Origin: Saccharospirillum sp965652395
GTDB taxonomy: Bacteria; Pseudomonadota; Gammaproteobacteria; Pseudomonadales; Natronospirillaceae
Direction of reading: 5' to 3'
NCBI GenBank assembly: GCA_965652395.1
Contig: CBFGUW010000018.1
Location: 30,070-94,069 of the forward strand
DNA length: 64,000 bases
Both the position numbers and the translations under genes were made by a program. The notes under the pieces were generated by a model, which saw only the letters and a list, made by a program, of their open reading frames with translations, was not told the origin of the DNA and made no database searches. Each line of letters starts with the position of its first letter. Position 1 is the stretch's first letter. Shown piece after piece: positions 15,801 through 24,186 of the stretch.

Positions 15801-18074
15801 TCCCAGGTGGTGCTCACCCTGACCGGCTCAACCGGAGGCTCCAGCGCCAACCATGAAATCGACAACCTGGAAGTGCAGTGCAACACCGTCGAGCTTTACG
15901 ACACCCCTATCCATCACTTCGAGTTGGTGCGGAATCAGGCCAATGGTCTTACCTGCGAACCGCTGGACGTCACTATCAGGGCTTGTGGCAACGCCGATTG
16001 CTCCACTACTTACAATGGCACCTTCGATATCACTCTAAGCCCGACGACTGATTGGGCCAGCGGCAACACCTTCACCAGCCTGAGCCACAATGATACCGTC
16101 AGTTTCGGTCCCACCACTGCCGGAACCTATACTCTGGAAGTGCTCGACAGCGAACCTTCCACCGCGCCGCTCACCGAGACCCTCTGTTTTGTAGGCGGTT
16201 CCACAACGCCGGAAGCCGACTGTTCGGTGACTTTCAATGATACCGGGCTGCGTTTTTTCCCATCGGATAACTCAGGCTCCGCCACCGCTTATTTCGACCT
16301 AATCGCCGGTAGCGAAGAATCCGGTCTTTCAGTTCAGGCCGTGCAAACCAATACCACCACCGGAATATGCGAGGCGCTGTTTACAGACGGAGGCACCCTC
16401 AATTTCGAAGGCGGCAGTGGGTGCAGCGACCCGGGCACCTGCTCCAGTGGACAAGAGATCACGCTAACCAACAGCGATGGAACCGCCACGACCCTCCCTA
16501 ATGATGGTTCGAGCCTAACTACGATTCCCTTGGTCTTTGGCGCCGATTCCACCGCCAACTTCAGTCTGGATGCGCCGGACGTAGGCATTCAGCCGCTGAC
16601 AGTGCGTTATGAACTCCCGGACGCCGATGGTAACCCCTCGGGCAACGTCATCACTCAAACGGTGAACCTAAGAGTCGCCCCGGCTGAATTGAGGCTCAGT
16701 AGCATTACCGGTTCAAACGGCACAATGAATCCGGCCACCACCGAGGCAGGACTGATCTCCAGCGGTCATTTCGCCAAGGCGGGAGAGACCTTTCAGCTCA
16801 GCGTTCAGGCCTTTAATGCCGACGGGCTTCCCACCCCGAATTTCGGACGGACCAACACCCTGCCAACCATCGACTGGACCCACTCTTTGGTAGAGCCGGA
16901 TAGTGGCGTGGCGGGAGACTTCACAGCCACCAGTGACGGCAATCAGTGGCAGGTCGATGGGGCAGACAGCAGCGTTATTACCTTTGCCAGCGGGTCCGGC
17001 TTGGTATTTTCCGAAGTGGGCATCATTACTCTGCAGGGCACCATCGAATCCTATCTACCGGTCAGTGGCTCCCCTGACCTTGTTGTGGACTCAAACACCC
17101 GCCTGGTCGGACGCTTCATCCCGGACCATCTTGACGTCAGCCAGGTGGCTGGAAGCGGAACCGTGCAAAACGCCCATTCCGGATTCAGTTATCAAGGCCA
17201 AACTCTGAACTGGGCCACGCCGCTGGCGTTGAGTGTGACGGGCCGTAACGCCAATGATCAGATTACCCGGAATTACGATTCCAACCTCTGGAACCTCACC
17301 CCCACGAGCAACGAGCCCGTGGACAACAATGTCAGTTTCACCAAAGGGACCGGTACGCTGGGCGGTAACCTGCTGATGGGCGATGCCACCGCACAGGTCA
17401 TTGATGACGGCACGGCCTGGAACGGTACCCGTCACCTGACGCTTGGCGCCAATACCTTCACTTTTCAAAGAGATACCGCCCTGGCGGATCTGGACGCCAA
17501 CGATGCGCCTTTCAATTTCGCACTCAACGTCTCTTTCAATGCCGCCTATCTGACCGACAGCGATGGCGCTTGTTACGACCCGGACTTGAACGATACCTGT
17601 GATCCCTTGTCCCTTTCCAATATCGCAACGGGGGCCTTCCTGTACTACGGTCGGGTGCGGCTGGAGTCCGCCCAAGGGCCTGAAACCACTGATCTGGCGC
17701 TACCGTTGACGCTGGAAGTCTGGAATTGGACGGGAGGCAGTGGCAGCTTTGTTCCCGCCACCCAGGAAAGCAGTGGGGGCAATTCAAACCTCATTGCGGG
17801 AAATTTCGGAATAACCGGTTCGGAACCCGCTTCCCTGGCCGCTCAAACCTCAGTAAACGCGGTCAATTATTCCAACGGTGTGGGCACCATAACTCTGGCG
17901 GCCCCGGGGGCTGGCAATACAGGCAGCGTGGAAGTGGAAGGGACCGGAGTAGGAGCCCACCTCTGGTTCGACTGGGATGATACGGGCTCGGCCAGCGTAC
18001 CGGCGGCCACCGGCTATTTCGGTCTGTACCAGGGAAGACCGCCGATCCTGTATCAATTGGATGGTTTCCGCTGA
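12900..18074 (+). CDS. mshQ: Giant secreted MshQ-like protein with PA14, LamG and DUF6701 regions
   Basis: 1724 aa from the ATG at 12900, preceded by GAGGT; an ATG at 12882 and a GTG at 12897 are alternatives. A Sec signal (KAVKALMQSAMLMLLFMAAA) is followed by a lamin-tail-like stretch (about 30-170), two PA14-like domains (about 202-350 and 354-500) that both carry YRIRTNSDDGVR and LLID-W-H, a LamG/concanavalin-like domain (504-730), an L-type-lectin-like region (738-1000), and the DUF6701 C-terminal part found in MshQ proteins (1004-1724). PA14, LamG and lectin folds bind sugars, so a surface adhesin at the pilus is inferred. V. cholerae MshQ, as I recall it, does not have this many sugar-binding folds. 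Confidence 0.75.
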   Translation: MLKAVKALMQSAMLMLLFMAAALGAPPPLSPYAGDVIINEIQVDGSNSLDFVELYFVETTDVTNWELHTNGPGGSADSDCTLPGGLYAAGTFLVIDGSVCLDWHPEQREIYILDDNGDLVHYVSLWHTGNQSNGGDFGDPADFPAGYEDAVTDLNDLPDDFVNYCAEIDGSTPTGDWNEDGQSCTSTEGTSNSGDTGGTGGSCSFEPGLTARYYNNLTMLGYPVIEQPESQVDYTWGTGSPNASLLGNDVFSANWSGYLYAPTSGEYRIRTNSDDGVRFYLSGTLLIDNWGGHGATYDEFTINLSAGQYYPIKLEYFEDGGSATIELEWRAPGDGSFATIPAANLFHCTSNEACSGQSGLVAEYYSNRDLSGFPDIEQVDDNIDNNWGSGSPDASTLGNDDFSVRWTGVLQVPTTGQYRIRTNSDDGVRLYLAETLLIDRWNDHSATYDEIIINLDAGQSYTFMLEYYEHGGSARIELDWQTPGSGSFVPIPASAFTQCHSQIPEPVLEWRMDDSQWTGTAGEVTDHSGNNRNGTAQNQTSTSLGYLCRAGTFDGADDYLTHSDIGALLGGTASMSFWIQTTQTGNDTNWQAPGIAGGEVAGSTSDIFWGWLDASGRIGISVGNDGSTKSTQAINDGIFHHVVLTRDAAAGAFKIYIDGNLDASGSIAAGVIGTSFTSIGRIEDSAGTPEYFQGALDELVIFDEVLSNAQVTSIYDNQSNARNLDGTDRDLSNCLAAQQCFSQDFNSGSLGSDWQTMNSSGSFGNPRIVNGRLRLTNDTNNVATAATLLRQFPSAGNKLVVEFDYYAYKDDGSTNAADGITLTLSDRDIPPYPGGYGGSLGYTQRTDGGGVDGFNGGWLGIGLDEWGNYSNPTEGREGGIGAEPNAVAIRGPGSGQTGYEYIAGTSTLTPTVLTDSSNSHRYRITVDHSNGSDALVTVERDTNSDDVFETLVNTFDLFDSIGDGNIPSQVVLTLTGSTGGSSANHEIDNLEVQCNTVELYDTPIHHFELVRNQANGLTCEPLDVTIRACGNADCSTTYNGTFDITLSPTTDWASGNTFTSLSHNDTVSFGPTTAGTYTLEVLDSEPSTAPLTETLCFVGGSTTPEADCSVTFNDTGLRFFPSDNSGSATAYFDLIAGSEESGLSVQAVQTNTTTGICEALFTDGGTLNFEGGSGCSDPGTCSSGQEITLTNSDGTATTLPNDGSSLTTIPLVFGADSTANFSLDAPDVGIQPLTVRYELPDADGNPSGNVITQTVNLRVAPAELRLSSITGSNGTMNPATTEAGLISSGHFAKAGETFQLSVQAFNADGLPTPNFGRTNTLPTIDWTHSLVEPDSGVAGDFTATSDGNQWQVDGADSSVITFASGSGLVFSEVGIITLQGTIESYLPVSGSPDLVVDSNTRLVGRFIPDHLDVSQVAGSGTVQNAHSGFSYQGQTLNWATPLALSVTGRNANDQITRNYDSNLWNLTPTSNEPVDNNVSFTKGTGTLGGNLLMGDATAQVIDDGTAWNGTRHLTLGANTFTFQRDTALADLDANDAPFNFALNVSFNAAYLTDSDGACYDPDLNDTCDPLSLSNIATGAFLYYGRVRLESAQGPETTDLALPLTLEVWNWTGGSGSFVPATQESSGGNSNLIAGNFGITGSEPASLAAQTSVNAVNYSNGVGTITLAAPGAGNTGSVEVEGTGVGAHLWFDWDDTGSASVPAATGYFGLYQGRPPILYQLDGFR

Positions 18075-18101
18075 CAGAAGGGCATGAGAGTCGAAAACTG
18101 A

Positions 18102-18410
18102 TTACACCAAAGGCCACAAATTACGCCGCCCATCCACCGGCGGCTCACTGACAAAACGCACCAGGCCGTCGTAGTCGAACCCACGCCAGGTCGATAAATA
18201 CTGCCGAATCAGCGATTCACCCGGGATGCCCACCGGCACCAGGGCCTCTTTTTTGTCTTTGCTGGTGAGGTGCCAATAACAACGGTCCTGACGGGAGAAT
18301 ACGGCCACCTCGGCCAGGTTGGCCAGGTCCAGCTCGGTTCTGGCGGCGGCGCTTCGGGTGTAGGTGAGGTGGTCTTCCTTCAGTTCTACGGCGGGAATGG
18401 GCAGAGTCAC
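18102..18410 (-). CDS. Small conserved hypothetical protein downstream of motY
   Basis: 102 aa from a GTG at 18410, chosen because GGAG lies before it and a longer reading would run antiframe inside motY. It starts 14 bases after the motY stop, so it is likely cotranscribed. No signal peptide or membrane segment. Features seen: VAVFSRQDRCYWHL and a C-terminal half with SLIRQYLSTWRGFDYDGLVRF. I do not recognise a family. A link to flagellar motor function is only a guess from position. Confidence 0.65.
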   Translation of the reverse strand: MTLPIPAVELKEDHLTYTRSAAARTELDLANLAEVAVFSRQDRCYWHLTSKDKKEALVPVGIPGESLIRQYLSTWRGFDYDGLVRFVSEPPVDGRRNLWPLV

Positions 18411-18423
18411 GTTCCGGTCTCCA

Positions 18424-19377
18424 TTAACGGGCTTCAAAATTGGGTAAACCTTGCAGCGGGTCGTCCGGCTCGTCGCCCAGCCGCTTAACCAGTATCGTGG
18501 TGCGCCGGTTGGCGGCGCGGCCTTCAGCGGTGGCATTGGTGGCGATGGGGTAGCGGTCGCCCTGGTAATCGGTCAGGATCATGGTCGGATCAAGGCCGTT
18601 GTTAACCAGATAATCCGTCACCTTGTTGGCGCGACGCTCGGACAAACGCCGATTGTTGTAACGGGTACCTACGTTGTCGCTGTGCCCGACCACCTCCAGG
18701 CTGAGCACTTTATCGTCGGCTTTCACGTAGGTGATCAAGTCATCCAGGGTGGCACGGGCCAAACCGTCAAGAAGATCCCCTCCCGTGGGGTAATTGATCG
18801 TGGTGCGTTCCACCTGGGCGAAATTGACCGGTAACAGCCCGGCACTGCAGGCCAGGTAATCGTTGTAATACAGACTGAAATCGACGGGTGATAACCGCAC
18901 TCTAACGGTATCGGCCCCGTGCTGCGCCCGGCGGGTCAGTGTCGGGGCCATGCCGTTACCCAGCTCCGCCATCATTCTTGCGGCGCGTGCCGGTTCCACC
19001 CGCACCGTGATACGGTGATCGCGGACAGCCACATAGCCCAGTTCGTTCGTCAAAGCGCTGGAACGCCACTCTGGGGCCTCGACGGTCAACGCCGCCTGCC
19101 CTTTCGCCATTAACTGGCGGGTTGGCTGCAGGTAAAACTCCAACTCGCGACCGGCTTCGTGAAAGAACACCGCCATGCCATAGCGCGGAATCGGCTGAAA
19201 AAATTTGCAATAGAACTCATTGCCTTCCAACTGCCATTCGGTATCGGTCAGACCGGTGCCATAGGACGCGGCCTGCGAGCCAGCGCTCAGCAGCAATAAC
19301 CCCACCAGCAAAGGGCCATAGCGGACACTATTGGCCGCCCTGCGAAACCGCCGGGCCAAGGCTTGCCGTCCGTTCAT
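18424..19377 (-). CDS. motY: Sodium-driven flagellar motor protein MotY-like (OmpA C-terminal domain)
   Basis: Periplasmic T-ring protein that helps anchor stator units round the flagellar motor. 317 aa from the ATG at 19377 with CGGAG before it; an in-frame GTG 24 bases upstream is less likely. A signal peptide (LLVGLLLLSAGSQAAS) leads to an N-terminal MotY domain (YGTGLTDTEWQLEGNEFYCKF), then an OmpA-like peptidoglycan-binding domain with VVGHSDNVGTRYNNRRLSERRA and GRAANRRT. No other flagellar gene is in the window. It is convergent with mshQ and divergent from rnt. Confidence 0.85.
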   Translation of the reverse strand: MNGRQALARRFRRAANSVRYGPLLVGLLLLSAGSQAASYGTGLTDTEWQLEGNEFYCKFFQPIPRYGMAVFFHEAGRELEFYLQPTRQLMAKGQAALTVEAPEWRSSALTNELGYVAVRDHRITVRVEPARAARMMAELGNGMAPTLTRRAQHGADTVRVRLSPVDFSLYYNDYLACSAGLLPVNFAQVERTTINYPTGGDLLDGLARATLDDLITYVKADDKVLSLEVVGHSDNVGTRYNNRRLSERRANKVTDYLVNNGLDPTMILTDYQGDRYPIATNATAEGRAANRRTTILVKRLGDEPDDPLQGLPNFEAR

Positions 19378-19481
19378 CAGCACACTCCGGAAAATTGTCA
19401 CTCAAGCTTTCCCCAGCAAACGCCTTGCCATCATCCACCAGTTCATTAAGATGACCCCAAATTCCCTGGTCTGGAGCGCGC

Positions 19482-20156
19482 GTGTCGCACCCCGATGCCC
19501 ACTGGCTGCTGTCGCAGCGTTTTCGTGGTTACTACCCTGTTGTTATCGATGTCGAGACAGCCGGCTTTAACGCCTTTACCGATGCCTTGCTCGAAGTGGC
19601 GGCCGTCACTTTGAAAATGGATGCGGATGGTTGGCTGGTGCAGGATAAGTGCCTGTTTTTTAACGTCGAACCCTTCGAAGGGGCCAATCTGGAAAAGTCG
19701 GCCCTCGAATTCACGGGAATCGACCCCTACAACCCGCTGCGCGGAGCAGTCGACGAAGGCGCCGCCCTGAAGAGCATCTTCAAGATGGTCCGCCATGGCT
19801 TGAAGGATGCCGACTGCAAGCGGGCCATTCTGGTGGGCCACAACGCCACCTTCGACCATTCCTTCCTGATGGCCGCCGCCGAACGGGCCAGCATCAAGCG
19901 CAACCCGTTCCACCCTTTTTCAACCTTCGACACCTCGGCGCTGGCCGGGCTTGTCTACGGCCAAACCGTATTGAAAAAAGCCTGCCAGGCCGCAGGGATT
20001 GAATTCAGTGACCGGGAAGCCCACAGTGCGGAATACGATACCCGTAAAACAGCCGAGCTGTTTTGCGATATGGTCAACCGCTGGAAACGCATGGGTGGTT
20101 GGCCATTGAATAATGAAGACGAGACCTTTTCCATCGAACAGGAGATCGACTCATGA
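19482..20156 (+). CDS. rnt: Ribonuclease T
   Basis: 3'-5' exonuclease that trims tRNA and other stable RNA ends. 224 aa from a GTG with GGAG before it. DEDDh residues are visible: D23 and E25 in VIDVETAGF, the Asp in HNATFDHSFL, and His/Asp in REAHSAEYDTRKTAELF. The family acts as a dimer. Its stop overlaps the next start as ATGA. Confidence 0.95.
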   Translation: MSHPDAHWLLSQRFRGYYPVVIDVETAGFNAFTDALLEVAAVTLKMDADGWLVQDKCLFFNVEPFEGANLEKSALEFTGIDPYNPLRGAVDEGAALKSIFKMVRHGLKDADCKRAILVGHNATFDHSFLMAAAERASIKRNPFHPFSTFDTSALAGLVYGQTVLKKACQAAGIEFSDREAHSAEYDTRKTAELFCDMVNRWKRMGGWPLNNEDETFSIEQEIDS

Positions 20157-20458
20157 AATGCATGGCCGATCTATGCGTGATCCCTATCGGCGAAGGCGTT
20201 TCCGTCTCGAAAGAAATCTCCGCCTGCCAGAAGGTACTGCAACGCTACCCGATCGAGACCCACCTTCATGCCTACGGCACCACGCTTTACGGCGAGTGGG
20301 ACGATGTATTCGCCGCTATCAAAGCCTGCCATGAAGAATTGCATCAGGCCGGCGTCGTCCGCTTGAGTTCCACCATCAAGGTGGGCACCCGAACCGATAA
20401 AGAACAGACGCCGGACGATAAAACACGGGCCGTTGAAGAAATCCTCGCCGGGGGTTAA
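20153..20458 (+). CDS. MTH1187/YkoF-family thiamine-binding-like protein
   Basis: 101 aa, coupled to rnt by ATGA. It fits the DUF77/MTH1187 family: opening ADLCVIPIGEGVSVSKEI, HAYGTTLYGEWDDVFAAIKACHEELH, and RLSSTIKVGTRTDK. Members form small ferredoxin-like dimers or tetramers that bind thiamine or similar ligands. No thiamine gene is nearby, so the ligand is unproven. Its last bases overlap the convergent next gene by four. Confidence 0.8.
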   Translation: MKCMADLCVIPIGEGVSVSKEISACQKVLQRYPIETHLHAYGTTLYGEWDDVFAAIKACHEELHQAGVVRLSSTIKVGTRTDKEQTPDDKTRAVEEILAGG

Positions 20459-20841
20459 CGCAGAAACCCGATAATTAACCCCATAAGGACAAATACCAGG
20501 CTCATGTAGCCGATATTGATCAGATACAGCTTCATGGACTGGCGCTCGAACAGATAGTTGATCCCCAGCCCGATGGCAAAGAACATCGAGGCCATTGCGC
20601 CAAGCTGCACGCCATTCAGCGCCGAACCATTGTGCGCCATGAACACAAAGAAAATGGCGGCGACCAGTTCCAGCAGGGTGGCCGTTCCCATGATCAGCCC
20701 CATGTTGGCATCCGCGATTTTCTCGTCCGTCAGTCCTGTTTCCTCCTGCCATGACTTGCCCAGCAACGGTCCATACCAGATCGCGCCAATACCCATGCCG
20801 ACGACAGTGGCCACAATCACCGCGACAATATCCATCACCAT
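20455..20841 (-). CDS. DUF1761 family inner-membrane protein
   Basis: 128 aa with four hydrophobic segments. The start MVMDIVAVIVATVVGMGIGAIWYGPLLGKSW has the Trp-Tyr-Gly-Pro turn typical of DUF1761. No catalytic residues are evident and the family has no firm function. It is a single gene, convergent with the thiamine-binding-like protein. Confidence 0.75.
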   Translation of the reverse strand: MVMDIVAVIVATVVGMGIGAIWYGPLLGKSWQEETGLTDEKIADANMGLIMGTATLLELVAAIFFVFMAHNGSALNGVQLGAMASMFFAIGLGINYLFERQSMKLYLINIGYMSLVFVLMGLIIGFLR

Positions 20842-20953
20842 TGGGAATACTCCTAGTTTTGGGAAGTATTCAGCATAGGAGCAAATCCGCCCGGGCGAAA
20901 GGGAGGAAAACAGCCATGAGTTGACTCATGGCTGCTCAGTAAGACCGGAAGGG

Positions 20954-23461
20954 TTAATCGGAGGTTTCTTCAGTGGTGTCGGTTTTTTTGGCCGATCGGC
21001 TACGCGCCTTGGCGGGACGGCCGTTATGCCAGACGATCTTGCTCTTGTTGCGGGCGAATTCGTCGAAGGGGAAATCGTCCACCGTCAGCATTTCCAGCAC
21101 TTCGGCTTCATATTCCTTCATGAACTCAAGGTCTTCCTTGGAAAGCAAATCAGCTTCAAAAGCAGCGTCGAAGCGTGCTTCAGGGTGCAGGGCCGTCATT
21201 GGCAGTTCGCCCTTGGCATAGGCTTTATCGACCGTTTTATAGATCTCCGTGGCGCGTTTATTGGTCTTGAGCAGAGCATTGTAACGGGCCAGAGGGTTGC
21301 GCTGCTCGCCGTCATCCGTCTGCCAGGTATCTTCCAGCAGATAGTCCCGCAGCGGGCTGTCGTTACTCACATCGCGTGCGATACGTCTGGCCAGCTCATC
21401 GGCTGGCATTTTACAGCGCTTGCCGAGCGGCATCACCACCGGCCGCACCAGCCTTGCCACACCTTGGCTTGGTAGGTTATGCAACACTTCATCCAGTGCC
21501 AGCTCGGCGCGGTGCAGCAGGAATTCACAGCTGTAACGCATCAGCGCCTCTTCCCCCGGCACCTTGCGGCCCTCGTGCCACTGCTTGAGCACCATAGACG
21601 TCATGTAGAGATTCGACAGCACGTCACCCAACCGGGCCGACAACATTTCGCGCTGCTTCAACGCGCCGCCCAGGGTGCCCATGGCAATATCCGCCATCAG
21701 ACTGAAAGCGGCGCTGAACCGGCCTAAGGTTCTCGCATAGCGGGCTGCGTCGCCATAGAAAGGGATATCCCCACTGGCGATACCAAAAGCGCCGGTCAGC
21801 GCCCGAGCCACATTACCGGCCGCCATGCCGAGGTGCCCGAAGATGGCTTTATCGAAAGCGCGGCTATCGTCGTTATCCTTCGCTTCCAGTTCTTTCAGCA
21901 CCCAGGGGTGGCAGCGAATGGCGCCCTGCCCGAAGATCATCAGGCTTCGCGTCATGATGTTGGCCCCTTCCACCGTGATCGAAACGGCCGAAGAGGAGTA
22001 GCCAATCCCGAGGTAGTTACGAGGCCCAAGCGTCACGGTTTTGCCACCGTGCACGTCCATACCGTCTGACAAAATCTGCCGCTGAAACTCGGTCAGCTGG
22101 CTTTTGAGAATGGCGGAAGGCACCGCCGGTTTTTCGCCCTGATCAATCATGTTCGCCGTATGCAACACAGTCGCACGGGCGATGTACGCCATAGACGCCA
22201 TCCGCGCCAAGGGCGCCTGAACACCTTCCATATCGGCGACGGGCAGGTTGAACTGTCGGCGGATGCGGGTAAAACCACCCGACATACCAGTCACATAACG
22301 GCCGGTACCACTGGCACCGGAGGGCAACGTGATGCAGCGTCCCACTGAGAGACACTCCACCAGCATCCGCCAGCCCTGCCCGGCCATCTCGGTACCACCG
22401 ATCAGCCAGTCCAGCGGAATAAACACGTCTTTGCCTTTGATCGGGCCGTTCATGAAGGGGCTGCCGATGGGGAAATGGCGACGGCCGATTTCCATGCCCT
22501 CGGTATCACGCGGGATCAGTGCGCAGCTAATACCGATGTCTTCGGTGTCGCCCAATAGTTTATCCGGGTCGAACATGCGGAAGGCGAGCCCCACGACAGT
22601 GGCGATGGGAGCGAGCGTGATCCAGCGTTTTTCGAAGTTCAGCCGTACACCCAATACCTCTTCGCCGTTGTGCATGCCTTTGCAGACGATGCCGGTATCC
22701 GGGATCGCCGTTGCATCGGAGCCCGCACGTGGACCGGTCAAACCAAAGCAGGGGATTTCCCGTCCATCCGCCAAACGCGGCAGGTAATAGTCTTTTTGCT
22801 CCTGGGTGCCATATTTAACCAGCAACTCACCCGGACCGAGGGAGTTGGGAACTCCGACCACCACCATCAAAGTCTCGTTGAACGACAGCTTCTGCAACAC
22901 CGTGGATTGAGCCTTGGCCGAGAACCCAAGACCGCCGTATTCCTTGGGAATGATCATCCCGAAGAATTTTTCTTTTTTCAGATACTTCCACAAATCCGCC
23001 GGCAGATCGGCACGTTCATAAGCGATGTCCCAGGCGTTACACATCCCAGCGGCCACCCCGCACTGGTGGTCGACGAAGGCCTGCTCTTCCGCAGACAAAC
23101 CGTCCGAGCGCTGACTGAGCAGGCTGTTCCAGTCCGGCCGACCGGAAAACAATTCCCGATCCCACCCCACGGTGCCCGCCTCCAACGCGATACGCTCCGT
23201 TTTGGAGACCTTCGGGGCCACCTTCTTAAAGGTGGCAAACAGCTTGGGCGTCAACCAGTTGCTTCGAATGCCCGGCAAACCGGCAACGGCCACCGCCGCA
23301 CCCGCCAATAAAAACAGAATGCCAAGCAGCGGGCTGCTAAGAATAAAGGCCAGCAATGTCAAACCAGCCAATGCCATCACAGCGGCACCCGCGCCCATTT
23401 CACGGCGCAACACGAACAACATCACCGCCCCGGCCAGAATCAGCACCAATAAATGGTTCAT
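20954..23461 (-). CDS. fadE: Membrane-bound acyl-CoA dehydrogenase FadE
   Basis: First step of fatty-acid beta-oxidation, FAD-dependent. 835 aa, like E. coli FadE (814). Two hydrophobic stretches in residues 1-70 anchor it. The acyl-CoA dehydrogenase core follows (PKEYGGLGFSAKAQSTVLQ, CFGLTGPRAGSDATAIPD, ITVEGANIMTRSL), then the DUF1974 C-terminal part. The basic C-terminus ends KARSRSAKKTDTTEETSD. A PsrA-type site lies 80 bp upstream, fitting fatty-acid control. It stands alone with no other fad genes here. Confidence 0.93.
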   Translation of the reverse strand: MNHLLVLILAGAVMLFVLRREMGAGAAVMALAGLTLLAFILSSPLLGILFLLAGAAVAVAGLPGIRSNWLTPKLFATFKKVAPKVSKTERIALEAGTVGWDRELFSGRPDWNSLLSQRSDGLSAEEQAFVDHQCGVAAGMCNAWDIAYERADLPADLWKYLKKEKFFGMIIPKEYGGLGFSAKAQSTVLQKLSFNETLMVVVGVPNSLGPGELLVKYGTQEQKDYYLPRLADGREIPCFGLTGPRAGSDATAIPDTGIVCKGMHNGEEVLGVRLNFEKRWITLAPIATVVGLAFRMFDPDKLLGDTEDIGISCALIPRDTEGMEIGRRHFPIGSPFMNGPIKGKDVFIPLDWLIGGTEMAGQGWRMLVECLSVGRCITLPSGASGTGRYVTGMSGGFTRIRRQFNLPVADMEGVQAPLARMASMAYIARATVLHTANMIDQGEKPAVPSAILKSQLTEFQRQILSDGMDVHGGKTVTLGPRNYLGIGYSSSAVSITVEGANIMTRSLMIFGQGAIRCHPWVLKELEAKDNDDSRAFDKAIFGHLGMAAGNVARALTGAFGIASGDIPFYGDAARYARTLGRFSAAFSLMADIAMGTLGGALKQREMLSARLGDVLSNLYMTSMVLKQWHEGRKVPGEEALMRYSCEFLLHRAELALDEVLHNLPSQGVARLVRPVVMPLGKRCKMPADELARRIARDVSNDSPLRDYLLEDTWQTDDGEQRNPLARYNALLKTNKRATEIYKTVDKAYAKGELPMTALHPEARFDAAFEADLLSKEDLEFMKEYEAEVLEMLTVDDFPFDEFARNKSKIVWHNGRPAKARSRSAKKTDTTEETSD

Positions 23462-23540
23462 AGGTCACTCCCAGTTTTCAGTTAAGCGCAGCCTCCGCCA
23501 CACCGAGTCGAGCCCAAAAGAGCCCTAATACTCATGCATT

Positions 23541-23554
23541 GAAACAGTTGTTTG
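23541..23554. promoter_or_regulatory. PsrA-type operator upstream of fadE
   Basis: GAAAC-AGTT-GTTTG matches the Pseudomonas PsrA motif (G/C)AAAC-N2-4-GTTT(G/C). PsrA is a TetR-family repressor released by long-chain fatty acids. The site is 80-93 bp before the fadE start. Confidence 0.6.
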
Positions 23555-23640
23555 AAAACTTAGCGAGTTCAGCGACAAGTTGCCAATCCGAAAGGTACTT
23601 TTTTTGGCTTTTTTGACGGGTGGGAAAGAGTGGGACGGGG

Positions 23641-23712
23641 AGACGGGAGAAGCGAGACGGAAGACGCCAGGATTACCCCAGCATCTTCCGTCTCCCATTA
23701 AGCATCAAGCGG
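23641..23712. repeat. Family B repeat copy between trxA and fadE
   Basis: GAGACGGAAGA (23654-23664) and TCTTCCGTCTC (23684-23694) form a perfect 11-bp inverted repeat, with GGGAGA words outside. The right end carries CCCATTAAGCATCAAGC, the mirror of the sequence after cbrB. It lies just past the trxA stop and may end trxA transcription. Confidence 0.65.
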
Positions 23713-23719
23713 CTTAAGC

Positions 23720-24046
23720 TTAAGAAGCATGTTCACCGATGAAAGTTTTCAGCGCACTGGCGGGTTGAGCGCCGATGCGCGTGCCAACCGGCTTGCCATT
23801 CTCGAACATCATCAAGGTCGGCAGACCGCGAACACCGTATTTGGACAGCACTTCCGGGTGCGCGTCGGCATCCAGCTTAACGATCTTCAATTGGCCTTCG
23901 TACTCGTCGGACAGGTCCTCGAGAACCGGCGCGATCATCTTACAGGGGCCGCACCAGTCCGCGTAGAAATCAACCAGTGTCAGGCCTTCGCCCGCTTCCA
24001 CAGTGTTCGCGAATTCTTCGGCATTCAGCATAGTGACCTTAGACAT
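23720..24046 (-). CDS. trxA: Thioredoxin
   Basis: Small cytoplasmic disulfide reductase, 108 aa. The active site is WCGPCK with Cys32 and Cys35. VDFYADWCGPCKMIAPVLED and the cis-Pro loop GVRGLPTLMMF are classical. GGAGG lies before the start. It is divergent from a LysR regulator, with 140 bp between the two. A family B repeat follows the stop. Confidence 0.96.
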   Translation of the reverse strand: MSKVTMLNAEEFANTVEAGEGLTLVDFYADWCGPCKMIAPVLEDLSDEYEGQLKIVKLDADAHPEVLSKYGVRGLPTLMMFENGKPVGTRIGAQPASALKTFIGEHAS

Positions 24047-24186
24047 GAAGATACCTCCGTTAGTGATTCATCAATGTCACGGAGCATAATAAGGCTTGCC
24101 CGAAACGATACTACCCCACAGAATTGAACCTCTTTGTGCCATATTTGGAACAATCCAATACTTACCGGGAATCGTAGGAGGTCGCC

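Noticed and set aside
17091..17675. 194-codon minus-strand frame opposite mshQ
   Set aside because: Shadow frame with no start signal; mshQ coding is continuous on the plus strand.
18410..18536. N-terminal extension of the small gene after motY
   Set aside because: It would be read out of frame inside motY; a GTG with GGAG at 18410 is a better start.
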